This document shows, one piece after another, positions 13,621-26,173 of a stretch of 64,000 nt of DNA; within the stretch, counting starts at the first letter, position 1; each line of letters opens with the position of its first letter. The notes under the pieces were generated by a model. That model was not told the DNA's origin, searched no databases, and saw only the letters and a list, made by a program, of their open reading frames with translations. The translations under genes were made by a program, and so were the position numbers. The stretch comes from Lucifuga dentata (lineage: Eukaryota > Chordata > Actinopteri > Ophidiiformes > Bythitidae), in the NCBI GenBank assembly GCA_014773175.1, contig VXCM01002862.1, positions 9,989 through 73,988 on the forward strand, in the 5' to 3' direction.

Positions 13621-15471
13621 TGTTGGAGGTAATATGGTCACTTGAGCAGCAGGTTTGCCACTGAGTAATTACTGCCCTGCTATCGTCACATTTTTTGAAG
13701 TGCATTTACTAAAAACATTAAGGTAGGAATTAATGATGATTGTTCCCATCCCACAGTGGTACTGCAAAATTGATAGCAGCATTTTGAAACTCCAACTGCA
13801 GCTACATCTCTTTGGTGATCTGAACTTACTCATTAAGACAGATAACAAATATGCACTCATCTGTTTTTATAAGTTACAACAAGTGAATATTAGTTCATGG
13901 GGAAAAAAAAAACTGGTCTGGGTCTGTGCCTTCTTTGTAGTGAAAATGCATAACAGTAGCATGCTTTGTTTAAAGCCAGAGCACACTAAGAGAGTTAGCT
14001 TTGTTTATGACCAGATCACACTAAGAGATTTTGCCCAATCAGTTGTTCTCTTACTATATGTGATGTGGAAAAGCCATACCATCATCTTCCTCATCATTCA
14101 CAAAATTTGGACAGTCATGTTAAACCATTTGAGTGGGAATGCAAATCAGTCACGTGCTTAAAAGCTACACATATTAGTCTTAAAGTCCTATAAAATCTCG
14201 AAGTAAATGAGACCAAGCCATCCCTACAGTAAGAGATTGAATCAGTTTTTAATCCACTGTTGTATAAAGCACTTTTGCTGAAGTTGTGCAGACTTGTTCG
14301 CACTCACTAGAAAATGAGTTGCTCTTTAATGAACTGACAATGAGTCAAGTATAATTAGCCTGTCATACTTGCAAAACATTGCTGTCAGATGAAAATAGCT
14401 CAGCTCTCCAAATTCACTGTTACAGTATATATCTCTTTAATATGTTCCATGGGACCTTGTGTCATGAAACTTACTCAGTAATAAAAGACATTCAAAGACC
14501 TAAACTCCTGTTTCATTATTCTCAACAAATTGTGTTATCTAAATCTGTAGTTACTGCTAATCAGACATCTAATTAAGAGATGCACTTTCAAAACTGAAAA
14601 GTTAATCTCCTGCTTTTGCAAGTCCCTATTTTGGGTGTATGACTCAAACCAGTGGACTTGATTGATCTGTGATTATTTGTAAGACATCGCAGACCAGACC
14701 AGACTAGAACACCATGGACCAGAACATCGCTTCTGGTCTGTTTTCAGATCAACACATTACAAAGCACTGACATGTATGTCTCTTCAGATGATGTTTCCAT
14801 ATCACAAAGTGAGATCAATGGCTCAACTCAAATCCAACATGTTTTAACTGATGAAGATGGCAAATTATTCATAATTTCTTTAATATCCACATAATTTTCT
14901 TTTACATACATTCTCAGTAAATTATGTTATTGTACTTGGTTCAACTACACACATTCCTGTCTCTCCTATAAAGGCAAGGAGGGAGTTGGGACGTTACCAC
15001 TGTAAATCCCAATAGTCAAAACCACTCAGAGCAATTGAGTAAGGAATACTCAAAAACCCTGCAAAAGTTAATACAACTTAAAATCTTCAAGAATTTTTAA
15101 GTACTGTCAACTATTGCAGGAGTTTAGGGTGGTTTAGAGTGCTAATGACTCAATTGTTTTGAGTTAAATGACACACATGACTCTGCTCTCATTCTCCCAG
15201 CATGCCTTGCAGCATTGTTACATGCTTTGAGTTCAAGTTCTGTTGGAAATATCTGTTATAATCCTTTTTGTGAATGTTATAGCTTTGTGTAAGTTTATTT
15301 GTTGCTGTAGCAGTTTGAGTTACATTTGAAATGCATTCCACTTTTTGGTGTATAACCATGAGAGTGTCTTTTCTTTTAGTGACCTCCTTGCTGCATTCTG
15401 CTTTCAGTTTCTTGTTATATGTATTACCCTCTTGTTGTTGAAGCTTTAATAAGCTTTAACTGAGGGAGTTT

Positions 15472-15505
15472 TCAGTGAACAAAGTGGAAACACTTTGTTC
15501 ACTGA
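15472..15505. repeat. Perfect hairpin, 15-bp arms
   Basis: TCAGTGAACAAAGTG, spacer GAAA, CACTTTGTTCACTGA. Lies near the middle of the CACTG-ended element. Confidence 0.9.
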
Positions 15506-15646
15506 GAAGTCTTCCTCTACCATCTTTACACAGTGATAGATGTGTGAGCAGGGCATTCCAGCAAAAGAGCATTCGATGCTCAGTGAACTACCCCTGCATA
15601 AATAAAGGTTAAAAAAAAAGTATTAAAATGCATTTTTGGGTAACCA

Positions 15647-15781
15647 TGATTCTGAACCTGTTTTTAAATAATTTTAGTTTTAATTGATTTAAACTTAAAA
15701 CAAATGACTTGGCNTGATTCTGAACCTGTTTTTAAATAATTTTAGTTTTAATTGATTTAAACTTAAAACAAATGACTTGGC
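15647..15781. repeat. Exact 67-bp direct duplication around N (assembly join)
   Basis: 15647-15713 and 15715-15781 are identical with N at 15714 between them. Confidence 0.9.
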
Positions 15782-16012
15782 TTAACTTGTTTATTTAAGT
15801 AGCAATAGCAAACTATATCACTATGCAACCAATAAATAAATAAATAATTCAGGATTAAATAAATTACTTGAGTACACTGAACTCAATTTTATTGAATTGA
15901 ATGAAAGTGTAATTATTAAGTTTGGAAACTCAATTTTTTTTATTTTTTATTTTTTAGGTAATCGGTTTCCACAAATATTTTGAATAGATTGAACTGATTT
16001 GGGTTTACAGTG

Positions 16013-18065
16013 TGGTACTACAGCAGCATTTGAGCCATTCTGCAGCTTTGACTGGTAGAAAAGACAGACAGGCACTTGGGCTTGAGGTGAAGACAGCAGT
16101 GAGACGGGCAGTGAACCAACAGAAAAGCACAGACATCATGATGCAGTAGTTGACACACAGACAGGAGAAGCAGTTAGACAGCCAAACAAATCAGGCAGTC
16201 ATCCAGGCTATTCAGGTAGATTGGCAGATGTCCATTCACAAAGACACACAGGCCTTTCTGCACAGAGGGCTGTCCATCCTGTGACTGGCGATGGCTCAAA
16301 GTTTTTTGATGGTTCTGACACAAGTTCCAACAGATTGGAATGTTTCAATCATTGGAATGGATTGGAATGTTTCAATTGGAATCAGTGGTCAGATCACACT
16401 GTGATGCTGAATTAAAGAGAACATCTGATCAAATTATTTCGCACTGCTTTGTGTTTGCTTAATCATGCAAGTCAAATTAAAAAAAAAAAAAATGACAGTT
16501 TAGAGGGTTTATCAAAAGCAGACAATCAACAATCAGATACTGTATATTGTTGCACTCTCATTTACAGAGTGAGTCTCTAATAACAGTCATGCTAATAGGA
16601 CAAAACCCTCCACCATAACATCTAAAATACATTTTTTTTCAAATGCAGAATTTTAAAACCCTTTTACATCAGGTTATTGCTGTTGTATTTTGCTCCTGTT
16701 GGCTTGAAATTAAATTTAACAAATGTAGAGTTTAGACTTGTTGCACCAGTAGCAGAGGAAGTAGAGAATGAACCAAAACAAAATCAAAGTCTGTTGGCCC
16801 CTTCTGGTGACGCAACCAGCTATATGATATATGGACCAGTTACAGCCAAGGGGAGGTACCACATGGGGAAAAGGCAAAATTTAAAAAAAAAAAAAAAANA
16901 TTAAAAAAAAAAAAAAAATGCTTTAGGGTCCCCTGCTCAAACAATACAGAAAATGTCTGAATCACCGAGTGTTGAGCCTTGCAAGGCACAGGACCTTGAC
17001 ACCATTACCACAAAAATCCTGTTACAGTACGAAAAGCAATTAGACATTGGATTTCCAATGCTGCTACCATGTTCTGCCAATCTTTTACAGTGCATATATA
17101 TATATATATAACATGAAGAGGTGGTGGGGTGAGTGAAATAAATTGATGATGAAAATGTAATGAAGTTTTCTATGCCTTTCAGAGTTTGATTCTTCTCTGG
17201 TGTGTAGGTATCAGGGCAGGCGAGTTGCACATGCTGCATCCACTCATGCTGGCGTACAAAGTAACCTTCATCTCCCCTGTTCGACTATTTCGACTGCTCT
17301 CTGAGGTTTCATTTCTTTCTGTGCTGTGTCAAGCACATATTATTTTTAGTTAATTACCTGTCTCTGTCAACCTCCAGCATCCCACTCTTTGGCCTCACTG
17401 TATCAATTCAATGCTGGCTGGCTGTCTTCCTCTGCAGGAAAATGTACACTTCTCATGATTGATGACGTCTATTCTCCTAGCTTCAGTTTAGTATTCTAGC
17501 CTCACATGTCCAGCATGCAGTCTTTTCACATCAGACACACGGGACATATTTAAAAACATGTTGTCAGACATTTACTTTGAGTACCAAAAGGTGTACCTAT
17601 TTTTTCCATCAATGGAACTTTAGCAAAACAAAGACATTTGTGAAAACAGAAGTTGGTGTATTGAAATGAAGGATAAGAGGGTACTATTGCTCTCCAATAC
17701 ACAAAGCCAAGAAATAGTCTAGAATGAAACACACTCCATGGAACAACTGACATATATTTGAAGGCCATCTTTCACAGTGAAATATAATAGCCCCTCTGAT
17801 CGATTGGATTAGCAAGGTAATAAAAGGTCAGTATTGACAAAACTGGCAATGGAAACAGTAGGGATTGATTATGTCATGAAGATACTGAGGACACTTAGGG
17901 ACCAAGACCCCTTTCTGCATTCATTGATTGCTACTTGAAATGTGAAAACGATCACAGATTATGACAATCATAAAATGTGGAAAAGTACAGATCTAAACTC
18001 AGTCTTTTATCAGCCATAAATCATCACATTCACATCATATTTCAAAGTCCAAGGTCAGCTAAAAC
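16013..18065. other. Noncoding block
   Basis: Holds a minor tandem of the motif TTGGAATGTTTCAAT near 16335-16380, an A-rich pair around N at 16899 (16883-16918) and a TA run at 17094-17110. No gene recognised. Confidence 0.5.
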
Positions 18066-18391
18066 TTTACTACTACTTATTACTACCACCACTACTAATA
18101 CTACCCACTATAACTACAACCTCTACAAATTACTACCCCTACTACTACTGTTACTACTACCTTTACTTGTACTATTACTACCACTACTACTTCTACTTGT
18201 GCTACTAATATTACCTCTACTACTACATCTACTACTAGTACTATTATATGCTATATGCTACTATAACTACTACTACTATTACTACTATGACTAATATTAC
18301 CTATATTATAAACTCTACAACTACTACTACAATTACTCCTACTATTACTGCTACTAGTACTACTTTTAGTATTATTGACCACTATTACTAG

Positions 18392-18422
<31 letters not shown>

Positions 18423-18450
18423 GTGACTTTTTCTACTGCTATCACTAACA
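18066..18450. repeat. Imperfect (CTA)n tract, ~385 bp
   Basis: Almost continuous CTA/TTA/CCA-type triplets on the + strand, very poor in G, with a purer (CTA)11-like run near 18388-18421. Open frames across it are low-complexity only. Confidence 0.9.
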
Positions 18451-19682
18451 CTACAAATAGTATGCATTATCAACCATAGTACTTAGATACTGTGTTGCTG
18501 GTTTTTTTTGGGCCTCTTTATAATGTTGGATTGGGATGGGATAGGATTGCTCATTTTTCATGAATGTATGGAGGTGGATTTGACTGGCAAAATAATAAAG
18601 GAATTGCTGTGCTTATTCAGAATCCCACTGTTCAGTCTTTTTCAATGCAGGTGATCCCTATATTTAATTTATTCTTCTACTCTTTCAGACACAATCTTTG
18701 AGATATGAATTATAATACTACCTCAAAACATCCATCAGCTAATTTAATACTGGGTGATTTCACCAAATCTGCTCTTTATAAGATGTACATATTCTAATTT
18801 TCATCAAAATCAGTGCAAACATAATTTAATCACCTTCGTCATTCACCTACAAGACTTTTTTTTTTCCCTAAACCATTCACTGCTGCAGTAAATGTGTAGC
18901 ATCTTTGCTTTGACACACAATATCTGAGCCTGCATGTCTCTAAAGAAATACTAACCTTTAACAGTGTTCTATTTCTAGAGGGGAGAGCTATTATACAAGT
19001 CGTGTACTTGACCTGTGTTGAAATTCTGCATTCCTATCTTTTCAAAAAAGATGAACTACCCACAAATTAAACAGTTAGGCAGATTTTTTTTTTTTTTTTT
19101 TTTCACTGTTTTTAATCAAGGCAGGTAGGCTATTTCGACTTCTTCATAATAATAACCATGCATGGGGCAGTAATCAATGTGAGGCTAACCAGATTTGGGT
19201 TAACAAATTGATGCTTTGGACCTATGACTGCTCTTGATGATGAAGGTGGAATAATCTGCACAGTAAGTATTAGTGCTTGGGTGAGATTAAAGGGGCCGCA
19301 TCAGTCTGGTTATCCATTCAACTGTGAATTAAATGGCCTGCAATAAATGATTATAAATACATATAGAAAAATATAGGGATTCAGGAAAAATACAATAACA
19401 AGCATTTCCATTTCATCAGGGATGTTACTTTATCTCTCAGTCATTCAGAAACTGCTTTTATCAAGTTAGCTGCAAAGCAAGGTTTGGCCAGGTAAGAGGA
19501 AAAGGGGATCAAGGCAGGTCACAGTAAAGTGCACCGGAAAATTACAAGTTGAGTCAAGGATTGGAGTAAGAGAGAGAGGAGTGAGGGGAGGAAAATGGGT
19601 AGGTGGACGTGTGGCGATTTGAGGATTTGAGGACAAAGAGAAATTGATAGTTGGAGGGTGAAGATCACATTTACACACAGTT

Positions 19683-19731
<49 letters not shown>
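19683..19731. repeat. (CT)n microsatellite
   Basis: CT repeat with one TTTC interruption. Confidence 0.95.
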
Positions 19732-19734
<3 letters not shown>

Positions 19735-20962
19735 CTGAGAGGCACAGCCTGTTTGATTTAGTGCCAATCACAGTTTTTAATGTCGGTGCAGCGCATCATA
19801 ATTTATTAGGATTATCATAAACTTGTGCTGGGAGCTGGAGCAGGGGCACTTGTGCCTCCCTCTCAAAATGAATTACTTGCTGCAAGCTGGAGCGTCAATC
19901 AGGCCAGAAATGGCAACACCAGCTTTTCTTCCACTTTGTTTTTTCCCCCAAGCTTTCCTTGTAGCCTACCAAAGCCAAGACCCACAATAAATATTCATCC
20001 TATCATATTCCACCCTTGATGGGGCCAAGGATATTGGGTGAAAATGAGCTGAAGAGGACTTGGCTCTTGACTGTTTTTGTTGAGATTAAAATGAAGACAT
20101 CAAGCTCTCAGCATCTGCTAAGCCATTTCACTCTGTTTTTTATCACGCAGAAGAAGGAAGGAGCCATTGAAAGCATTGCCTTGAATATGGTTGTGAAGCT
20201 TTATCATGTATGCCCATGACTAAGAACCTTCTTCGCCTCCTTTATCTCCCCCCCTTTATTTGCTTTTGTACTTTTTGATGGACTGATAATGAATTAAATT
20301 ACTCAGGGCAGCACATGAATGAGTGGGAAAAGAGACAAAGATGATGGTGTACTTCAGAAAGCTCTGCAGACATTCTACACCACTAAAAACCTCAAAAGAC
20401 ATGTTCCCTTTTATATTATGTCAAAATGAGATTTAATTACCAAATGTTATCACATTTGGTATTTGTGCATATACAGTATGCCCATAGTACAACCTGAACA
20501 CTTAGATCCAGGAGTACTGTATTAAATGCAAACTCCTTATCCCTCAACAAGAGAATATTTCACCTTATTACAAATTCAAGCACTATGAGCTGCAAAGTAA
20601 AGTCTAAGCACACAGGCAATGCATAATACCAGTACCAGACTTAATGTACTCTATATACACATTTGTTTAGTGTTTACTATGATTTGCTGAGTTTTCAGCA
20701 CTGCCTTAAACCACAGAATGGCCTACATTGGTTGTGAAAAACACATTCCAGGAAATGAATGGAAAAATCTGTGGAACAATAGGTGGGCTCTCTTTGGGGA
20801 GTTGGTTTGGGGGCTGGACTGGAATGGCTCAGTGGGACTATGAGAGGCAGGTAGACTGGAAGCCTAATTAATCCAGCCTTTCTTAATTAGTCTCTCCCCC
20901 ATACATGATGCACTCTCCCAGTCTTCTGATTCTCCTGTTCCTGTTTCTTCCAACACCTCCAA

Positions 20963-20966
<4 letters not shown>

Positions 20967-21012
<46 letters not shown>
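20967..21012. repeat. (CT)n microsatellite
   Basis: Uninterrupted CT repeat followed by more CT-rich sequence to ~21040. Confidence 0.95.
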
Positions 21013-21014
<2 letters not shown>

Positions 21015-23087
21015 CTTATTCTCACACTCTCTCTCTCCTTTCCTTCCCTTTCCATTCTGCCATCTTTCCAGAGCGCTTGTTCGGCTAGTGACAATATGTT
21101 TTGAGGTGATAAACAAGCTCATGCTGTTGCAGAGGGCAGCTTAGGCGCGGATATGGTTGTCTGTGATTGTTGCGTTGCTACTTGAGGATGAGACAAAGAC
21201 CCAGCTGTAGGCAGCAGGGATTTCAGCCCTCACATTGTCTTCAGAGATATATAGCATGTCTCACAATGCAGGTGGTCACTGTGTGGTTGTATGGCACAAT
21301 GCCCTGACCACTGCACCTGCCTGTTGTGATCTACATGCACTGGCATTGAGAAATACTGGATTCATCCCCGCAGCAAACCCAAATAAATGACCATGGCAGT
21401 TCAAAGATGCTTACTTTAATGATGCAGTGCAAAACCAAGTCCCATCCCACTCACTCTGTGGCCAGAATAATGAGCCAGTTATTCTACCAGTAGCCTTGAC
21501 CATTCAGTGACTGCAGTGTGAATGCTGATCAGCACTAAGTGGTGACATTCTCATTGGCCATGCTGGTTTTATTATAAACAGCAAGATTAACTCATTTAGT
21601 TTGCTTTTCTGTTTGTAAGCTGGATCATGTACTTTATTTCAGATGGAGACATTAACTGCTACAATAATTTATAAATGAAATTTGTGAAGTATAATGCTGA
21701 CTAATGAAAAGATAGAAGATTAGATTATTATTTAAAATAGTTTGCTGTAAAAATACCAATAAATTGAAGTTCCCACATTCCTAAGCAAAGTGAAAGTACA
21801 TTTTGAAAAGCTAGACATTTATCTTACTAACGATTTTTCGTCTTATTGTCTGTATTAAAAACATTATCATTAACATTATGATGACTTATTATTATGAGAG
21901 AAAATTCATTTAATAAATAATCTAATTCCAAATGCTGAAAGACAGTGTATAAATTAATGGGATAAAATTTGATGGGGTTTAATGGTTCACATACATCTTA
22001 AAAAAGTTAGCTGCCAGCCTACCATCACTCCATTAGATAGTACTAAAAAAGCTGATAAAATATATGACTGGATAGATGGTGATAATTAAATGAAACAGAT
22101 CTGCGTTTCTGCCAAAGGACTCTAAAGTGATAAATATCTTAAAAGGTAATTTTTCATATTTCTCTCTCTTTTTTCTGCCTGTAAAAATGGGCTATTTGTG
22201 GACCAAGGTCATCTTACTTCCCTGCTGCATTTCCACGGAACACTTGCCAGTTTTTTTCTTCTTCGCTCTATCTTTTTCATCATCACCCTCTATTTTTTCC
22301 ATTTCTGACCTCTCATCTCCACTGGGGGAGGACACAGTCTGAAATAGAGACCGGGAGAGGGTCGAGGTGAAGTTGCCTTTTACACACCAGAAGCTAAAAA
22401 TCCTTTCTCTTTCACGCAGCCCCGTAATAATGCTTCAAATGCCAAACCTTATAGTCATGATTGCACTCACTTTATTAGATGAGGCTTTGGTGGCATTTTG
22501 CAAGAAACATGGTTTAGATGAGAAAGAAAACAATCTATTTTACATATCATGATATCTCTACTTTTTTTCATGTGAAAACTTAAAGGCTTAATGATGAGAA
22601 GTAAACATTTTTTTTTTAGCATCCAGTTTTATCATATATTAGCTTTTGAGATACAACATATATCAAACAGCTCAGCCTTAGAGATTACACTAAAAAAGAG
22701 CATGGCCTAAATATTCAGTGTATGTGCTTGGGCACAAGAGCTTGCATTGAGTATTTCTTCTTAAGCATGCTTGTAATCCTAGGTTATGCCAAGGATGTGT
22801 GGGTCTGAGATGTGGAAGCTTTCAGGGTTCTGCACTCTTGCTGCTGTCTGTAGTGACTCACCATTAGACTGCAGTCTGCAGACTTAACCATCACCCTCCC
22901 TGAGCACCAAGGATAAATCTGTTTGTTTAGCTCTACTGTGCTGTTTTTTTCTCACACCTTTCTCGATGTTGTTGATTCATAGACAACTTCGCATCTCTTA
23001 TTTCAGAGTAAATATTTTCCAAGTTAAGCTACAGGATTCAGAATGGAAATGAAAAAAAAATATTATGTGTTATGACACAGGATTGGA

Positions 23088-23128
23088 TTTTTTTTTTTTT
23101 TTTTTTTNTTTTTTTTTTTTTTTTTTTT
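23088..23128. repeat. Poly-T with internal N
   Basis: T-run on both sides of a single N at 23108. Confidence 0.9.
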
Positions 23129-23771
23129 AATCAAATGAATCAACATGTTCACAGATTAGACATAGTTATTGGGACATAATGACCAGGGCTGTGCAAAATT
23201 GGTACACTGGTGGATGTGCACTCTCAAATGAAAATGTGCATCACCTCTTCAGTTACATGCTCATTTGCGTAATGAGCAGCTAAAAGACACATATTTTAAA
23301 CGTTTCATTTGTGCACAGATCGACTAGCAGGTAACACTGGTCAGAACATACAAGGGAACTGTGGCCAAAATATGCCGCATGGTGGCAACCAATACATTCT
23401 TTACACTTGATTAACACTTGAAAACTGTTGTACTGATCACCTCTGTACTGACAGTTTTTATGCTGTTGTCAAGTTGTTAAGCGTCTATTTGCAAAATGGA
23501 GCAGCAAAAATTTAAATACTAAGAGAAATATGAAGTGAGCAAAAAATTTACTTTGTAAAGTTGGAGACATTTCATAGTATCAAATGGTCTGACTACTAAA
23601 AAAAAAAAAAAAAAAAAAAAAGGAAAAAAAAGGCTTCTGCCGACCATTAAAATTCATCTTGTCACAACTGATGGCAGTGATCCACAACACATCTGCACAA
23701 TGTGTTTTAAGTGCTTTCTATACAGTATACTTTCAAGTAGCAATCTGAAGCATACACACAGATGAGCAAGT

Positions 23772-23772
<1 letters not shown>

Positions 23773-23816
<44 letters not shown>
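23773..23816. repeat. (CA)n microsatellite
   Basis: About 22 CA units. Confidence 0.95.
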
Positions 23817-23817
<1 letters not shown>

Positions 23818-24993
23818 CTACTTGTCCTCATTTAAGTACCAGTTTGAAAACAGTAAATACACCCCTTGTTATGACCATGTTTTGCACAGTTTGTCTATTT
23901 GGCATCATCTTTTCCTGCTGAGGGTGGCCCATTTCTTCCGCCTCGGTCTTGGCTGTTTCCATGTCTTCTTTCTTTCTAGTTTTTCTTTCTCAGGCTCTGC
24001 TCGGCATCATTTGCATGGCCTACTTTCTGTGTGGGGCTTGGCTAATACCCCTGTGGAGGGGCTACTTGAGCAGTAAACACTTTACATGCAGTGACTACCA
24101 ATGCTTTCCTCAATGAACTGATCCACTTAAGGCTAATTCTGCTTTAATGCCTTTTATACGATCTAGAACCGTACTTCTTAACAAAGCAATCACACACACC
24201 TCTGCTGGGTCAAACAAATACACTTCTTTGTAAAAGCAGCCCCTTAATCCAATAATTATGATATCAATCACAGTTCTTCTTAGCAATAATAGAAAGTGAT
24301 CACCTACAACCATATTACTGCAAGTGCTACTAATTAGCACTTTACCTCCTGCCACTACAAGAGAGAAGGCAACATACTGATTACTGCAGAAAATATTAAG
24401 CTTTGTGTATCAGTGAATAACAACAAATACTGAGTAAAATGTTTCAGGAGACTTAGGGAGTGAACCATCTAAGTATTGTTTAACATCAAAATACTTCACA
24501 GGTGAAAAAGGACAAACTCCAATGCATCTGTTGCTAATTAAGGTTATTCATCCTGCCAGATTTTCAACAGAGCAAAACACACAAGATTCTGATGTACAGT
24601 TAGTCCAGGTTCCACAATGTCTCGGAACAGTCACTCCCATAAAATGGTGTATGATTATCACCACCTGTCACAGTCTCTTTCAATTTGAGTTTCAGATGTG
24701 CAACAGCTGAATCAAGTCAGGGACAGACAGCTATGCCTGTTTCAGTTGAGAGCAGTCAGTATTCCTGGTTGTAAATCCATGATTTGTTTGCCTCCATGCG
24801 TTAGATGCTCTATTACCAAGTTGTAATTTCTTGTAACATATACAAAGCATTTAGGTGTGAGGTGTGATTCACAGTTTATCATGTTACATGAAACATTTTA
24901 GATTTAGTGTTGATGCGTCAGCTTTCTTCCTCTATATCATGCAAACATGAATACAACACACAAGGCATTATGCATATCCCCTGTACACACATA

Positions 24994-26173
24994 CAACGAT
25001 CAACCACAACATTAAAACCATGTGCTGAATATTGTGTAGGTCCTCCTCGTGCCACCAAAACAGCTCTGACTCATTGAAGCATGGACTCCACAAGACCTCT
25101 GAAGGTGTCCTGTGGAATGTGGTACCAAGACATTAGCAGATTCTTTAAGTCTTATAAGTTGTGAGGTGAGGCCTCCATGAATCGGACTTGTTTTTCCAGC
25201 ACATCCCACAGATGCTCGATTAGATTGAGATCTGGGGAATTTGGAGGCCAAGTCAACACCTTGAACTCTTTGTCATGCTCCTCAAACCATTCCTGCACAA
25301 TTTTTGCAGTGTGGCAGGGTGCATTATCCTGCTGAAAGAGGCACCACTGTCATCAGGGTATATCGTTGTCATGAAGGGTTGGACTTGATCTGCAACAATA
25401 TTTAGGTAGGTGGTATGTGTCAAAGTAACATCCACATGAATGTCAGGACCCAAGGTTTCGCAGCAGAACATCGCCCAGATCATCACACTGCCTCTGCCGG
25501 TTTGCCTTCTTCCCATAGTGCATCCTGGTACATCTCTTCCCCAGGTAAATGATGCACATGCACCCGGCTGTCCACATGATGTCAAAGAAAATGTGATTCA
25601 TCAGACCAGGCCACCTTCTTCCATTGCTCCATGGTCCAGTTCTGACGCTCACATGTCCATTGTAGGCACTTTGGGTGGTGGTCAGCATGGGCACTCTGAC
25701 TGGTCTGTAGCTACACAGCCCCATACGCAGCAAGCTGCCATGCAGTGTGTGTTCTGACAGCAATTTGTGCTACAATAGCTCTTAATGTGGGATTGGACCA
25801 GATGGGCTAGCCTTCACTCCCCACATGCATCAGTGAGCCTTAGGCACCCATGACCCTGTTGTCAGTTTATCGGTTGTCCTTCCTTGGACCACTTTTGGTA
25901 GGTACTGACAACTGCATACCGGGAACATCACACAAAACCTGTCGTTTTGGAGATGCTCTGACCCAGTCGTTTAGCCATCACAAGTTGGCCCTTGTCAAAG
26001 TCACTCAGATCCTTACGCTGCCCATTTTTCCTGCTTCCAACACATCAACTTCAAGAACTGACTGTTGAATTGCTGCCTAATATATCCCACTCCTTGACAG
26101 GTGCCATTGTAACCAGATGATCCATGTTATTCACTTCACCTGTCAGTGGTTTTAATGTTGTGGCTAATCGGTG
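24994..26173 (-). mobile_element. Tc1/mariner relic with short inverted repeats (~1.18 kb)
   Basis: The left end is CAACGATCAACCACAACATT and the right end, reverse-complemented, is CACCGATTAGCCACAACATT, both continuing AAAACCA, about 28 bp. TA dinucleotides flank both ends (24992-24993 and 26174-26175), as expected. Encodes a broken transposase on the minus strand. The arms are far shorter than those of the Tc1 at 7613. Confidence 0.92.
25012..26025 (-). pseudogene. Tc1/mariner transposase with 36-residue D-E spacing, inactivated
   Basis: Reading the minus strand: [20 protein letters not shown] (helix-turn-helix head, ATG at 26023-26025), then YQKWSKEG, LCSYRPVRVPML, WSDESHF (first catalytic D, about 25588-25608), GCTMGRRQTGRGSVMIWAMF, HVDVTLTHTTYLNIVADQV, FQQDNAPCHTAK (second D, codon 25326-25328) and SPDLNLIEHLWD (E, codon 25215-25217), ending near ARGGPTQY. 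These blocks fall in different frames, with shifts near 25580-25610 and near 25340, plus a TGA after TGFV. So it is inactive. The 36 residues between the last D and E differ from the usual 34 of Tc1, placing it in a DD36E-type lineage. Confidence 0.88.

Larger units (their letters stand above)
11331..14997. other. Noncoding block, AT-rich
   Basis: Contains a T-run near 11398-11419, a CT microsatellite at 12337-12379, a poly-A near 13461-13479 and a possible LINE tail at 13540-13620. No gene. Open frames here (up to ~140 codons at 13733-14161) show no domain or compositional support. Confidence 0.5.
14998..16012. mobile_element. Nonautonomous DNA element with CACTGTAAA...TTTACAGTG ends
   Basis: The left end is CACTGTAAATCCCAATAGTC and the right, reverse-complemented, is CACTGTAAACCCAAATCAGT. 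The interior is rich in runs such as AACTCAATT and TTGAGTT, typical of an abundant fish element. No transposase. Carries a hairpin at 15472-15505 and the assembly duplicate at 15647-15781. The CACTG ends could suggest an EnSpm/CACTA relative, but no clear target duplication was found. Confidence 0.55.
18451..24993. other. Long noncoding block with microsatellites
   Basis: AT-rich with CT tracts at 19683-19731 and 20967-21012, T-run with N at 23088-23128, poly-A at 23598-23621 and CA tract at 23773-23816. No persuasive exon, RNA gene or transposon. Confidence 0.5.

Noticed and set aside
23181..23345. GGGCTGTGCAAAATTGGT as a second hAT end
   Set aside because: No matching opposite end or target duplication nearby.
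25440..25757. Open frame on the + strand over the second Tc1/mariner
   Set aside because: Antisense shadow of the broken transposase.
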